From assembly GCA_005784505.1 (NCBI GenBank), contig VCAZ01000032.1:3123611-3187610 (forward strand): a stretch of 64,000 bases of DNA, read 5' to 3'. Numbering within the stretch: position 1 is the first letter of the stretch; the number at the start of each line of letters is the position of its first letter. The translations under genes and the position numbers were made by a program. This document shows positions 46,048 to 58,100 of this stretch, in pieces. The notes beneath the pieces were generated by a model. The model ran no database searches, was not told the DNA's origin, and was given only the letters and a program-made list of their open reading frames with translations. This DNA is from Bagarius yarrelli. Lineage: Eukaryota; Chordata; Actinopteri; Siluriformes; Sisoridae.

Positions 46048-46624
46048 GCGCCTGGATGTGTGATTTAGAGCCAGAGAAAATAAGACAGCAGGGATGAAGT
46101 GCTTCTTTCTGCTTTATTCAGGTGCTTTTGTCGTTTTAGATACAAGATTTCACAACACCGATGCCACACCGTTGAAATCAAGATTTCGACAAAAAAAACC
46201 TCTGTAAACGGATAAAACGACTCATTAAATACGGTCATGTTTTAGCACCAGAATGATCCGTGTTGCAGCCTCCTCCTACGTACACGGCCTGTCCTTTAAG
46301 TTAACATATGACCAGTTACGCTCGAAACATCGCTGCGTGTCTATAAGAGCATTCCTAAACATACATCATGTATTATACAAAACCGAACACAGAATAAAGG
46401 AAGCCAATATTCAAAACTTTACAGCTGGAGAAAAAACACCTCCCTGTTGAAAAAGCAAAAAAAAACCCTGATCAAATAAAAAAAAAAGCTGTTAATAGGT
46501 TTAAAATTAGCACCTTAGAGCTTTACATCAAATTAGGATCAGCTCAAAGACAGGAACAAGCCTAAACACAGGCTGCTGGACGGACAGACAGACAGACAGG
46601 TTCTATTCAACAAGCTAACAAACT

Positions 46625-46880
46625 TGTGTTCTGGTTTTGGAAACATAATTTGAAATGTTCTAAAAACGTTAAAATGTCGTTGTTAGAACGTTATTGTTTT
46701 TAGCTCTCTTATGGTGTACCGTTCTGCGAACACTGTTCTGAAAGCGTTTGCTCTTAACATCACCAGCACGTGTATTCAATTATTCAAAAATGTTTTAAGA
46801 GCGTTCCATTAACATTATCTCAACAATGTTTAGACAACTTAACGAGAACGTTAGCAGAAGTTGTGGGAACGTTTCCTGGG
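46625..46880. repeat. AACGTT-rich dispersed repeat, copy 2
   Basis: 'ttgaaatgttctaaaaacgt', 'taaaatgtcgttgttagaac', 'gttattgtttttagctctct' and 'gagaacgttagcagaagttg'. Related to 37,800-38,060. Confidence 0.55.
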
Positions 46881-47506
46881 AGTCTGGACGGTTACAGGAG
46901 GATGTACAGTACTTAGGCTACGAACTACATCCATTTAAATGGTGGTGCTACATGGAGGGCAAAGACAAGTAATGTTTTTTTATTTTTTTTTAAATACATC
47001 TTTAAATAATTCTATTTCCTCTCAAAGCATTTTATTGGAAACGAATGTAATAATAAATATAAAAATGAAAATACTTATACATGCTATACAACACTGGTAA
47101 ATGTCAGGATATTTTAGCTTAAAAACCTGGATACCTCTGACTGGGAGTTTAAGCTTGTCTGTGGTTAAAGTATTAAATAAGGTGAAGAACTTATTAATGC
47201 TTAATCATCTACTAATTCCACCCAGATTCTGCAGTATACATGTGATGGACACTTTATTACCCCATTAGCCAGCGGGGGAAAAAACTAGTCATATTCTGTA
47301 ATGAAGGAAAATATGGAAAACGAAGCTTTAAATACTTCAGGTGTCCGAAATCGCAAACTACTTAAGTATTAGATTTAAGTTAGTACTGACCTGAGTATGT
47401 TCCCTATATCATGAGTATGACTAGCGTAACTCAAATTTAGATGTACTACATGCGACATGTTGATATTGTCATGCGATATCCGACGTCACAGCAGTCTGAA
47501 TTTAAT

Positions 47507-47684
47507 GTATGAAGTGGTAGTCTAGTGGTTAAGGTGTCGGTCTGGTAATCAGAAGATCTGGGTTTGAGTCCCAGCACCACCAAGTTACCCCTGCTGGGCC
47601 TCTGAGCAAGGCCCTTCACCGGTAATTGCTTAGTTGTATAAATAAAATGTAAGTCGCTTTGAACAAGGGCATCTGTCAAATAAT
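47507..47684 (+). mobile_element. Full-length tRNA-head SINE
   Basis: Head 'gtggtagtctagtggttaag', B box 'ctgggtttgagtcccagcac', body 'gctgggcctctgagcaaggc', tail 'atgtaagtcgctttgaacaa'. Confidence 0.92.
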
Positions 47685-47787
47685 TTACCCGGAAGGAACA
47701 ACGGTTTTGTTTACAAGTGCTTTTTTTTATTTAGTGCTGCCTCGCCACCATTTTAAAATATGACGAGTCGCCTGTCACGCAGGTTTA

Positions 47788-47951
47788 ATTACATTTACAT
47801 TTACGCCATATGCTCTTATTCATAGCGAGCAATTTGGGGTTAAGGGCCTTGCTCAGGGGCCCAGCAGTGGCAACTTGGTGGTGCTGGGAATCAAACCCCG
47901 ACCTTTCCAATAGCACCCTAGCGCACCGTCACCACTGCACTACCACTTCCT
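47788..47951 (-). mobile_element. Near full-length SINE, reverse orientation
   Basis: Tail 'attacatttacatttacgcc' at the low end, 'aagggccttgctcaggggcc', 'gtgctgggaatcaaaccccg' (B box, reversed), and head 'actgcactaccacttcc' at the high end. The copy at 47,507 lies opposite, making an inverted SINE pair. Confidence 0.9.
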
Positions 47952-49376
47952 ATTCATGGTTTATGACGTAGTATAGTGTCCATCGTATACGTACTTTAGA
48001 ATTTGGGCGAAAGTAATAGGACCATCCAGGAGGATTCAGCTACTGTTTTTGAAATACTAGGAACATAGTTGTTTTTACACACTATATATTAGATTTTTCG
48101 CACTGTTGTGACATAATAAAAACAACCTGGCGGATGTAGTATGGACAAATTTCTTGCATACTACTCCGAATCATACTATATAGAGCAAACTTTTAAACAG
48201 TCAGGAGGTGGATACTAACCCAAACATAGTACCTAATTAATTAATATTTTGGACGCAGCCCAAAAGGTTTCAAACCCTGCGGTGGGAAAACAGAATCCTC
48301 TAGAAGGTTTGGTATAAATGTGTAAACAGCCATAAATGTTTATTAAATACATTTGGGGGGGGAAATACTTTTTATCCACTGTATTTAAAGAAATAATCCT
48401 TTTAGACTGCTGACTCAGTTTGCAAAAAAAAAAAAAAGTCTATTAATCAATTTTTAAAAGCTCTAATTACCTAAATTGGTCCTTTTTTTAAGAAGTAACG
48501 GTTTCGTGCATGCTAGCATCCCTAAAACACCCTATGTATGCATTTCAGTATAATACTGACACTACTGAAGTCTTTTCCTACTAAAATGTCCTATGTCCCT
48601 AATGCGGGTCATATGATATGATGTCTCTGTGTGATATATATTATATATGTATATTATTATGTTTATTAATTTTATGTTTATTAATGTACCTTGTGTGCAC
48701 TTTGTGGAAAGTGTTTGTGTGGGGGGGGGGGGGATCCCACTGTGATTCTTTTGAGTTGTTTGGTCCTGTTAGTTAAAACCCAGTTCGTGCTGGCTGATCA
48801 CAGACTCATATTGGCGTGGCGTAGAAACCGTGATGCATAAACTTGTGCAAAAAAAAAAAAATCTTGACCCATACCAAACCTTACGATTTGTCTCCGGTGC
48901 CTGTGTTTCGCTGGTAAACCGGTAGTTGCCTTGTTGAGTGTTTAAAAAAAAAAAAAAAAGGTTGGAATTCCAGATTTGACTTCAGTCTCAAGTTAGCTGC
49001 TCTTGGAAAATTGGAATCCAGTGTCACATGAGGCTGCAACGTCTCAGTTTAACCACAAGGTGGACATAGAGCGTCTTTAGACGTTCCAAAGCGTTTTATG
49101 AAACATCTTAATCCAGGCAGGTCCATAAGAAATCATCACCACTCCCACTATCCATACAGGACAGGGGGTTTGTTGTCTGAGACTGATTTCATCAACGTTC
49201 ATCTTCTATGTTAAAACAATTAATGTCCGAAATAATTACAGCTAATAAAACTGTCCAGTGTCACTCGGTGGGCGAAGGTTAATAAATGTGAATAAAAAAA
49301 ACAAGTAAGCATGCATATAACTGTGCGTGTAGGACAGGTGGCCTCTTAAACATCAGAACAGCCAGAAGTGTTTCAG

Positions 49377-49502
49377 TTAAAACTTGTTCTGTTTTAACTT
49401 GTCGATGTGGTAGCAGAGTTTGAGGGCTGGTCCAAGCTTGAGTCCCAAGTACTTCATAATCATGTCGCTCTTCAGCAGCAGGAGAGCATCTCCATCGATC
49501 TC
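49377..49502 (-). CDS. scml4: scml4 exon 8 (SAM domain, C-terminal half and stop; residues 368-408)
   Basis: A 126-base terminal coding segment. After acceptor CTCCTTTAG it reads EIDGDALLLLKSDMIMKYLG, then LKLGPALKLCYHIDKLKQNKF and TAA. It carries the mid-loop and end-helix residues used for SAM polymerisation (GDALLLL, KLGPALKL). The stop lies at 49379-49377; the 3' UTR continues to lower coordinates. Confidence 0.96.
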   Translation of the reverse strand, partial: EIDGDALLLLKSDMIMKYLGLKLGPALKLCYHIDKLKQNKF

Positions 49503-50655
49503 CTAAAGGAGCAGTTAGACAGTCACACAAGAAACAACGACAGTTCCTACCCACCCATTATTATAGGTATATGACACTATTCGTACAGAAGTATTGGAAC
49601 CATCACCATTATATATCAAGTCACATTTATCTGTGGTTCACTCTAATAACCTCCAGATATTTTGGATAATCTCTCCACTATGTACACAGGAGGTATGTAA
49701 TGTGCACAGGGGGTATGTAATGTGCACAGGGGGTCTGTAATGTGCACAGGGGGTATGTAATGCTGAAACAGTTTGAAAGAATAATAAAAGGCTAAAACAT
49801 ACAAAAAGTCTAAAACGAAACTCACATGTTTCCGAAAGAGCTCCACATGCGGGCCGAGAGCCTGAGGGTCTGCGTCTTTGATAAACCACACCACCTCTTC
49901 TACACTCCACCGGGACGGGTCTTTACTCGGCGGAGGCTTTGACTCACCTGCCTCTGGAGACGGACTGTAGGCTAGAAGACAGGGGTAGATTAAGTAATCA
50001 GAATCCTTACAACTCCTCCTGCATTTGTGTGTAAGTGTCTTTGTGTACAGCTGTGCGTTAACCTTTTTTTGCACCTAGTAATGGTGCTACAGAGGTTGAC
50101 AGTTTTGTAGCACATGCCAAACAGTTGTAGCACAAGTGTAAAATGGCTGTTATCAGTTCTAAAAAGTGTTCCTCCCTCCTATTATTTGCAGGGTTCGTAC
50201 ACCTTTTCCGGTACCTAACAACTGCACTAAATTAAATGTTGACATACATGCATACCGTACGGGCCTTATAAAGACTAAGGTACTGATGGCAGTTAAGGGG
50301 TTAAAGAAAAAATGTTTAATGCTTTAAAATAAGTAGACTTAGCATCCTATATAACCTAGATAATAATAATATATATTACCCCTTCCCCACTGATCTAAAT
50401 ATCTCTACCTCTGCTGAATTGAGGACAAAATGTATACTTCAAGGTGACATAGTCAATAATGTTATTCAGAATATAGATAACATGCCTAAAATATATGCCT
50501 TCAAATATTTTAAAAATATATCTAAATAAAAAAAGCTGTTGGCGCCAACAATAAAACCAGAAACGGACTTTCGCTATTAGTGATCCTGTTCCAAGTCCCA
50601 CATTAAACTTACAAAAGTTACAAAAAATTACTGAAAGTTAGCTACAGTTATATAC

Positions 50656-50691
<36 letters not shown>

Positions 50692-53600
50692 ATATATATA
50701 TATAATAATATATATATAATATAATATATATATAAAGGTCCACTTTACTTTGTAAACTGTTTATAAATAAAAACATTTCAAAACATCCCCACCTCTAGTT
50801 TTTTCACCAATCACACCCTGTAAATAATGTAGATAATCACACCCTGTGTGTATATAATGTAGATAATCACACCCTGTATATACATAAATCACAAGTAATC
50901 TAGACAGATAACTGACATTTTACTAAAATCTCGCCTGAAGTAAATCGTCGCATTTCTGTGAGTAAATATCCATATTTAAAACTTTATCAACAGAATTATC
51001 TAGCTTCCGCTAACTGTCGAATGCGTGTTAATGACAAAGGAATAATAGGAATGACGGATGACGTAGTTGTAGCGTAACGAACTGCGGTAAAATTGAGTTA
51101 GACAAAATGGCCTTATGCAGCCAGGACACGAGTTTTCATCACACAATAGACTACTATGTATAACATCAATCTCTTTGTCACACACACAACAAGCGATAAT
51201 ATATAGCACGTGCTACAGTGGGAAATTAATTATTACACAGACAAGTTTTTTATAGCACATGTGAAATATATGTCTCACTGTACATCACTGAGCGTGTATA
51301 AAATTTCTTCTCCTACCACTTCTGTTTCCCTCCTGGAACGAACTGGGACTGGCAGCCGGTCTGCAGACGCTCCCAGAGGAGTAGGCAGCACCAGAGCGAA
51401 AGCCGTAAGTAGATTTTGAGGCTATGTATGGCGAAGTCATTACACCAAAGGGCGTGTCGCCGTGGTCAACAGAGTAGCGCTTGGACTCCATTGGTTCAGA
51501 GTGGTAATCATCCACCAGCGAGTCTGCTACAAAAATAGAAACAAGAGAGTTTAGATCATTTTTTGAATATGTTTTCCAGGTGTAGACCTGACAAACATCA
51601 ATCTTTACATTGTGTCCTTTACATTATTCTGGTCACCAGGTGTTTATGCTGAATCCCCTTTCCAAGTCCTGCAACCACCACTTGACCTTTTGGACTTCTG
51701 CAGTTTTATAACCCCTCCACAATTTTGGGCACTGGTCTTTTTTTCAACTTCTAACGAGTCTCTAGCATTAAAACTATTAGTGAAAACCACTAAACCATCA
51801 AAATTCTTAATGGTTTTTTAAACCATTTTTGAGAACCACCAAGCCACCAACATCCGAACAAATCTAGCTTTAGAACCATTTTGTAGAACCACCAAGATCC
51901 TAAACCATGATTGAGTCTTGGGGTAGTTCTGGACATCAACATTCTGGATTTCCTGACTTTGCTAACCCGGTCCCATTGTTAAGGGTTCTCCATTAAACCA
52001 TCAGGACCAACGACATTTTGATCCTTGACGGCTCATTTTTACTCTTAAACACAGCTCTAAAACTTGATTTCAAGTGACACCTGCACATCGCTGTAAACTA
52101 CACCAGCTTTACCTCTATCAGATGGAAAACACAGACTCTTTCCTTCAAAGCTGGAAATGAAGCTGAGAACCTCACACAGTGACACAGTGCCTTTAATCCC
52201 ATAGCAGCTTCTTAATTGGAGCCTTCATGCCCCAAAATATCAGTTGGTGGAATGAACGTCTTCTGGCTGTTTAAACCTTGAATACTCAATGTTCTGCAAA
52301 AGGTTAAAGAACCTGCTCCCAAAATAACCTCCCACTTTTAAATGCCAAGATCAGGATGAATTCTTTTAGGAATTATAATTATCATCATTATTTCTCTAAA
52401 AACCAAAGCAGTTGCATTATCCTGAGTATCCTCTTGCTATTTTTAAATCGATGGAGGACACAACCATTACTGCTGAAAAAACACTTGAGGAATGATTGCT
52501 TCTCTGCTGAAGGGCACTTAAGGGCACATCAAAGGATCTCCATACACTTATTATGAGAGGGAAATTGGATAATGAATCAAAAATAGTTTTGTCCTCCTGG
52601 AAAGTTCGCTGAATGCAGATGGTGCAACAGAAAATATGAAATGTTGAAATGAAATAGAAAAAATGTTGAATATCGTACATATAAGTTTTTACTCGGAAAA
52701 ACACAAACAAATTAAATAAATTCTTCTTGAAAATGCATCAGAAACACACCAAAGACAATCCTACTGAACACTAAGGGTTAAGGGCCTTGCTCAGGGGCCC
52801 AGCAGTGGCATCTTCGGGGTGATGTAGATTATACCTATGATTTTGCGACCAGCAGTTCAACACCGCCCTACCACTTCCCTTAAAGACTCACTCGACTTGG
52901 ATTGTCCGTCTGAATGCTTGTCTGATGAAGTGGATGACGGAGAGGAGGAAGGTGCGATCGGCTGATCGCTGAAGAGGTTCTCACACAGAAGACTCCGACA
53001 GAGCTTTTTCAGGAAACGGAGGACGTAACCCACACTGTTCACCACCGGCAGACTTAAAAGGTGCTGCTTGCCATCAAAGGTGGCTGCAGGGAGGAAACCA
53101 AAAGAAAGCTTAGACCTCAAACAGAGGGAGCTCATTAAAAACAGGTATTGTGTCCCGGTTATGTCTGATTAATATCTGATTTATTGAAAACAGTTATTAT
53201 ATCTGATTGGAGATTAGCTGTGGGGTTTTTTTTGGAAAGTCATAGTTAGGACTATAGGTGAGTTCAGGTCACTTTAGTCCAAAGAAGATGGAGATGAGAT
53301 GGGTTATTTGATTGATTGTTTGATATAACATTATTAAATGATATAAATGTGGACACTGTCATTATACTCCATCAGAGCAAACACAACAAAACAACTATTA
53401 TTTCTACAGGGATATAAATAGAGTCTAAAACTAAAAGAAATGAATTAATTAATTTAATATATTAACTCTGCTCTTTTAAACGATCTGAAATAAAGGTTTC
53501 AATCAGTCAAACAAACAGGTAACAAATAAAGAACATAAAAATAATTCTTACAGTTATATGAAAAATTATTATTCGAAAATTTCAGAACTATTGGAATTTC

Positions 53601-54520
53601 TTCACGATTTTGAGCAATTCTTAAACATACGATGGCACCATATATCAGTGGATCTGATATTACAAAACCGATATCGAATAATTAGGAAGGCACAAAAAGC
53701 TGGAAAAATATCGGTAAAACCGATAATCGGTTAAGTTAAAAAAGTGATGGGTTTTTTTGTCGATTTTTAGTCAACTTTAACTTTATCATTACTTATTATA
53801 TCAGAATTGTACAATGTGTAATTATATTTTGTGCAGTAAATTATAGAAATCTTGGGTACTTTTTCTAAATAAAATGTCACCGCTGAGATTTTCTGTATCA
53901 ACAAAGTCTCTAAAAATTGTCATTAAATCCATTTTTTTTTAAATCCTATAGATTTCCATTAAACAGCATTGGGCAGACACCAGCGTGCAGAGCGATCTTA
54001 TAACTACACCTAAGTGAGGGGTCTTGCAATCCATTAATAGTGACTTGTTATTGCTACGAATTAAATCTATGATTTTAATAATATTAATCTAAATAATAAT
54101 CATTTTTAAACATATAATAATAAAAAATTAGCTTCTAAGACAAATAAACATTTGTTTCGACCACAATTCCCCTCAGCTCTAGATGTTGTTGTGAATGTTT
54201 TTTTCTGCCAAACAATTTCAACAACTCAGAGATTGATAATAAACCTGTTACAGAATGTCAAAGCTTTCAGTTCACATTCCATTAGCATGCTTTCAAGTGT
54301 GTGAGTGTGTATGTAACCTGATATTTTCTCTCCTCCGTAGCCCTGTGTAAGCAGGGTGAAGACTGTTTTCTGCTGATATGCGCTATCGATGCATCCCTGG
54401 ACCGCCTGCTGCAGCACCACAGAGGGCCGGGCCGGACCCAGGTGATCGGGAAGCTGCATGACTTTCTGCCTGTCCAGGTTAGGGCCAGTGTTCACCTGCT
54501 TATTCACATAGATACACACT

Positions 54521-54557
<37 letters not shown>

Positions 54558-55067
54558 AGAGTGGATCAAGAGAAAAAGAGAGTGAGAGAAAGAGAGAGAA
54601 AAGGCAAGAGAGAGAGCAAGAGAGAGAGAGAGGAGAGAGAGGGTAGAGCAAGAGAGAAAGAGAGAGACAAAAGAAAGAGAGAGCAGAAGACCACATCATT
54701 CCTCTAATAATGGTGCAAAAATTTAATAAATACGTGAAATATATATATTTTTAAATTAAATAAAATAATCTGCATATTGTAATTATTATTTTATTATTAT
54801 TGTTATTATTATTATTTTGCACTAAAATAGAATCATCTAGTATTTAAAAGTCCACCAGGCCGCTTTAGTGTTGTGGCGGCAGCGTCGTCCTGTTTGGAGC
54901 CAGACAGCGCAATAAACGCTGGGAATTAATGTCTAACACACATTAGACGCTACTCTAATGGCAGAGACGTGATGTTTGGCTCCAAAGCATCCAGATCCAG
55001 CTAGTGGGGGGTTGGGGTAATGGAAAAACGAGCCTGAAGCAGTGTGCACAGGAATCCTTTAATTGCT

Positions 55068-55145
<78 letters not shown>

Positions 55146-58100
55146 CAATTGAGCCTGATTTGTTTGTGCCACATCGCTGCTTTCATGTAACATGCTTTGG
55201 GAGTTCCTTTGGTGTCTGTCAGACAAGTGATGAGTCTGACCGGATATGTACACACAGGGGTGTAGAAACGAGGCAGACAAGACAGGCAGCACCCGGAGGC
55301 CTCGCAGTCACAGCTGACCATTCGAATAATCGTAAATGGTATTATTAATATAACATGGAACAATATATCTGCATCCCTACTAGGGGTCCCCTTTCATGTT
55401 ACGCCGGATGTTCTTGCTTTTGACTTGTGTGTGTCAGCCGCACAGGGACATAAAGGTGTAGCAAATAAATAAATAAAATTTAAAAAGCTTACACACGTTT
55501 TAAATAACATGTATGAATGCTGTTTGAGCTGTGCGTGAATGCTGTAAGAGTTGTGTGTGAATGCTGTTTGAGCTGTGCTGTGTGAATGAGTTGTGTGTGA
55601 ATGCGTGAATGCTGTATGAGTTGTGTATGAATGCTGTATGAGTTGTGTATGAATGCTGTATGAGTTGTGTATGAATGCTGTATGAGTTGTGTATGAATGC
55701 TGTATGAGTTGTGTATTAATTCTGTTTGAGCTGTGTATTAATTCTGTTGGAGTTGTCTCTATGAAATGCTGTATGAGTTGTGTATGAATGCTGTATGAGT
55801 TGTGTATGAATGCTGTTTGTGTTGAAGAGTTGTGTATGAATGCTGTATGAGTTGTGTATGAATGCTGTTTTAGCTGTGTATGAATTCTGTTTCAGTTGTG
55901 TATGAATGCTGTATGAGTTGTGTATGAATGCTGTATGAGTTGTGTATGAATGCTGTTTGAGTTGTGTATGAATGCTGTTTGAGTTGTGTATGAATGCTGT
56001 TTGAGTTGTGTATGAATGCTGTATGAGTTGTGTATGAATGCTGTATGAGTTGTGTATGAATGCTGTTTGGGTGGTGTATGAATGCTGTTTGAGTTGTGTA
56101 TGAATGCTGTATGAGTTGTGTATGAATGCTGTATGAGTTGTGTATGAATGCTGTTTGAGTTGTGTATGAATGCTGTATGAGTTGTGTATGAATGCTGTAT
56201 GAGTTGTGTATGAATGCTGTATGAGTTGTGTATGAATGCTGTTTGGGTGGTGTATGAATGCTGTTTGAGTTGTGTATGAATGCTGTTTGAGTGGTGTATG
56301 AATGCTGTTTGAGTGGTGTATGAATGCTGTTTGAGTGGTGTATGAATTAGGTGTTGACCTGCTAAATGGAAGATTATTGGTTTAATCCCCAACACCACCC
56401 AGTCGATACCGCTGGGCCCCTGAGAAAGGCATCCATCCATCCATATGTGTGTATCATTACAAAAAAATAAGAAATGTGTCAGAGACTGATAGATAGCTCT
56501 TTAAAAACCAGTGGACATTTTAGAACCCACGGTAATGACCTCCAGTTAGCAGGGTCGTAACCCCACAACCTTCCATCTCATGAAAACCTACTAAAATCTG
56601 ATATCATGCGGTATATTTGTGACTTTTCCACAGACAGCCGTCTCACTGAACCTCAAACCTAAAACACACACGGCATCTTGTTTGCCTCTTAGCGGTTTAA
56701 GAAAGTGCCGGATTTGGGTTTTACGACTCCAGAGCTTAAATTTTACCCTCTCAGACTCTCCGATTTAACGGAGTTTAATGTTTCAGCTGCCGGGCTGTGT
56801 TTTAACTCAGCTTTAATAATCGCAAATCAATTTTCTGAATCGGCTCCATTTCAGATGCTGTGGGTTACAGAAAGGTGGTGTTCGACAGTACGTGTAATTC
56901 TACTATATTATAGTTAAAATCGGAATAAAAGCAAACGTATATTGATCATTTATTAGTGGGGAAAAGATCTGGCAACCAAAATATGGAACATGATCTGACA
57001 ATACTATGTATTATTCTACTATATTACAGTCAAAATCAGAATAAATCAGAACGTATATTGATCATTTATTGGGGGAAGGTCTGGCAACAATATATATTAT
57101 TTAAATAATAAAAAACAAAACTAGAATTAAAAACAGGGGTATATTGATCATTTATTTGTAGGAAAGATCTGGCAACAAATAAATCACAAGCTCTGGAAAC
57201 AATCTGTATTATTGTAATATTATAGTGAACATTTTAAAAAAGGCTTATATTAATAATTTATTATTAGGGAAAGGATCTGGCAACAAATAAGTGGAAGGAT
57301 CTGGCAACAATACATATTATAATATATTATAATCAAAATCAGAATAAAAACAGGCTTATGTCAATCATTTATTAGTGGGGAAATGATTTGGCAACAATTA
57401 AGTGGAAAGATTTGGCAACGGTACTTATTATTCTATAATTATTATAATTGAAGTCAGATTAGAAACAGGCTTATGTTGATCATTTATTAGAGAGGATTGG
57501 ATCTGACAACAAATAAGTGGAATGATTTGGCAACAATACATATTATTATATTATTATAATTAAAATCAGAATAAAAAGAGGTTTATGTTGATCATTTATT
57601 AGTGGGAAAGGATCTGGTAACAAATAAGTGGACGGATCTGGCAACAAAGGAATCACACAAGTCCTTGCGTGACAAGGGGACGATGTTACATCAATGATTT
57701 GATTATTGTACAACCCTAAATTTACACACTGCAGCACTACAGCTTAGTTACTCGGCTCAAATTCAACAAATAAAATACCAGCTTAACATTTAAAACACAA
57801 AAGATTAATATTTAATATTTAAATATTGTAGACATGTGATGCTTTTCAATTTACCCCTTTAAGATATTGACTGTGTGTGTGTGTGCGTGTGTGTGTTACC
57901 TGTAAGAACTTCCGGTGTGGCCGAGTGAGGAATGGTGGCGGCGTCCTGAGGGATGGAGCTCATGTCGGGTTCTGGGGTGCTGCTGGGAGGTGAGATGGCT
58001 AAAGGAGTCATCGCCAAACGGGACTTCAGCTACACACACACACACACACACACACGAGTAAAATACACCTAGAACAACTAATTTACCCCTATATATAGAG

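Larger units (their letters stand above)
46085..49376 (-). other. Possible scml4 3' UTR region with candidate poly(A) signals
   Basis: No AATAAA is present close to the stop codon. Minus-strand AATAAA words occur near 48,662-48,690 (two copies in an AT-rich run) and at 46,118-46,113, the latter followed downstream by a U-rich stretch. A UTR reaching the second site would be about 3.3 kb and include two SINEs (47,507-47,684 and 47,788-47,951). The stretch otherwise has no coding signal, and which site is used cannot be told from sequence. Confidence 0.3.

Noticed and set aside
49643..50074. Apparent single-exon 143-codon protein containing the SAM start
   Set aside because: Only 49,826-49,971 is exon; the frame reads through intron sequence on both sides. 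The join to exons 6 and 8 is in phase.
55001..55363. 120- and 114-codon frames on opposite strands
   Set aside because: Both are produced by the long CA array; low-complexity cysteine/valine and histidine/threonine runs.
55892..56440. 182-codon minus-strand frame with HSYTTQTAFIHNS-type repeats
   Set aside because: It is the translation of a 22-bp minisatellite inside scml4 intron 3; all its length comes from the repeat and it has no splice or start evidence.
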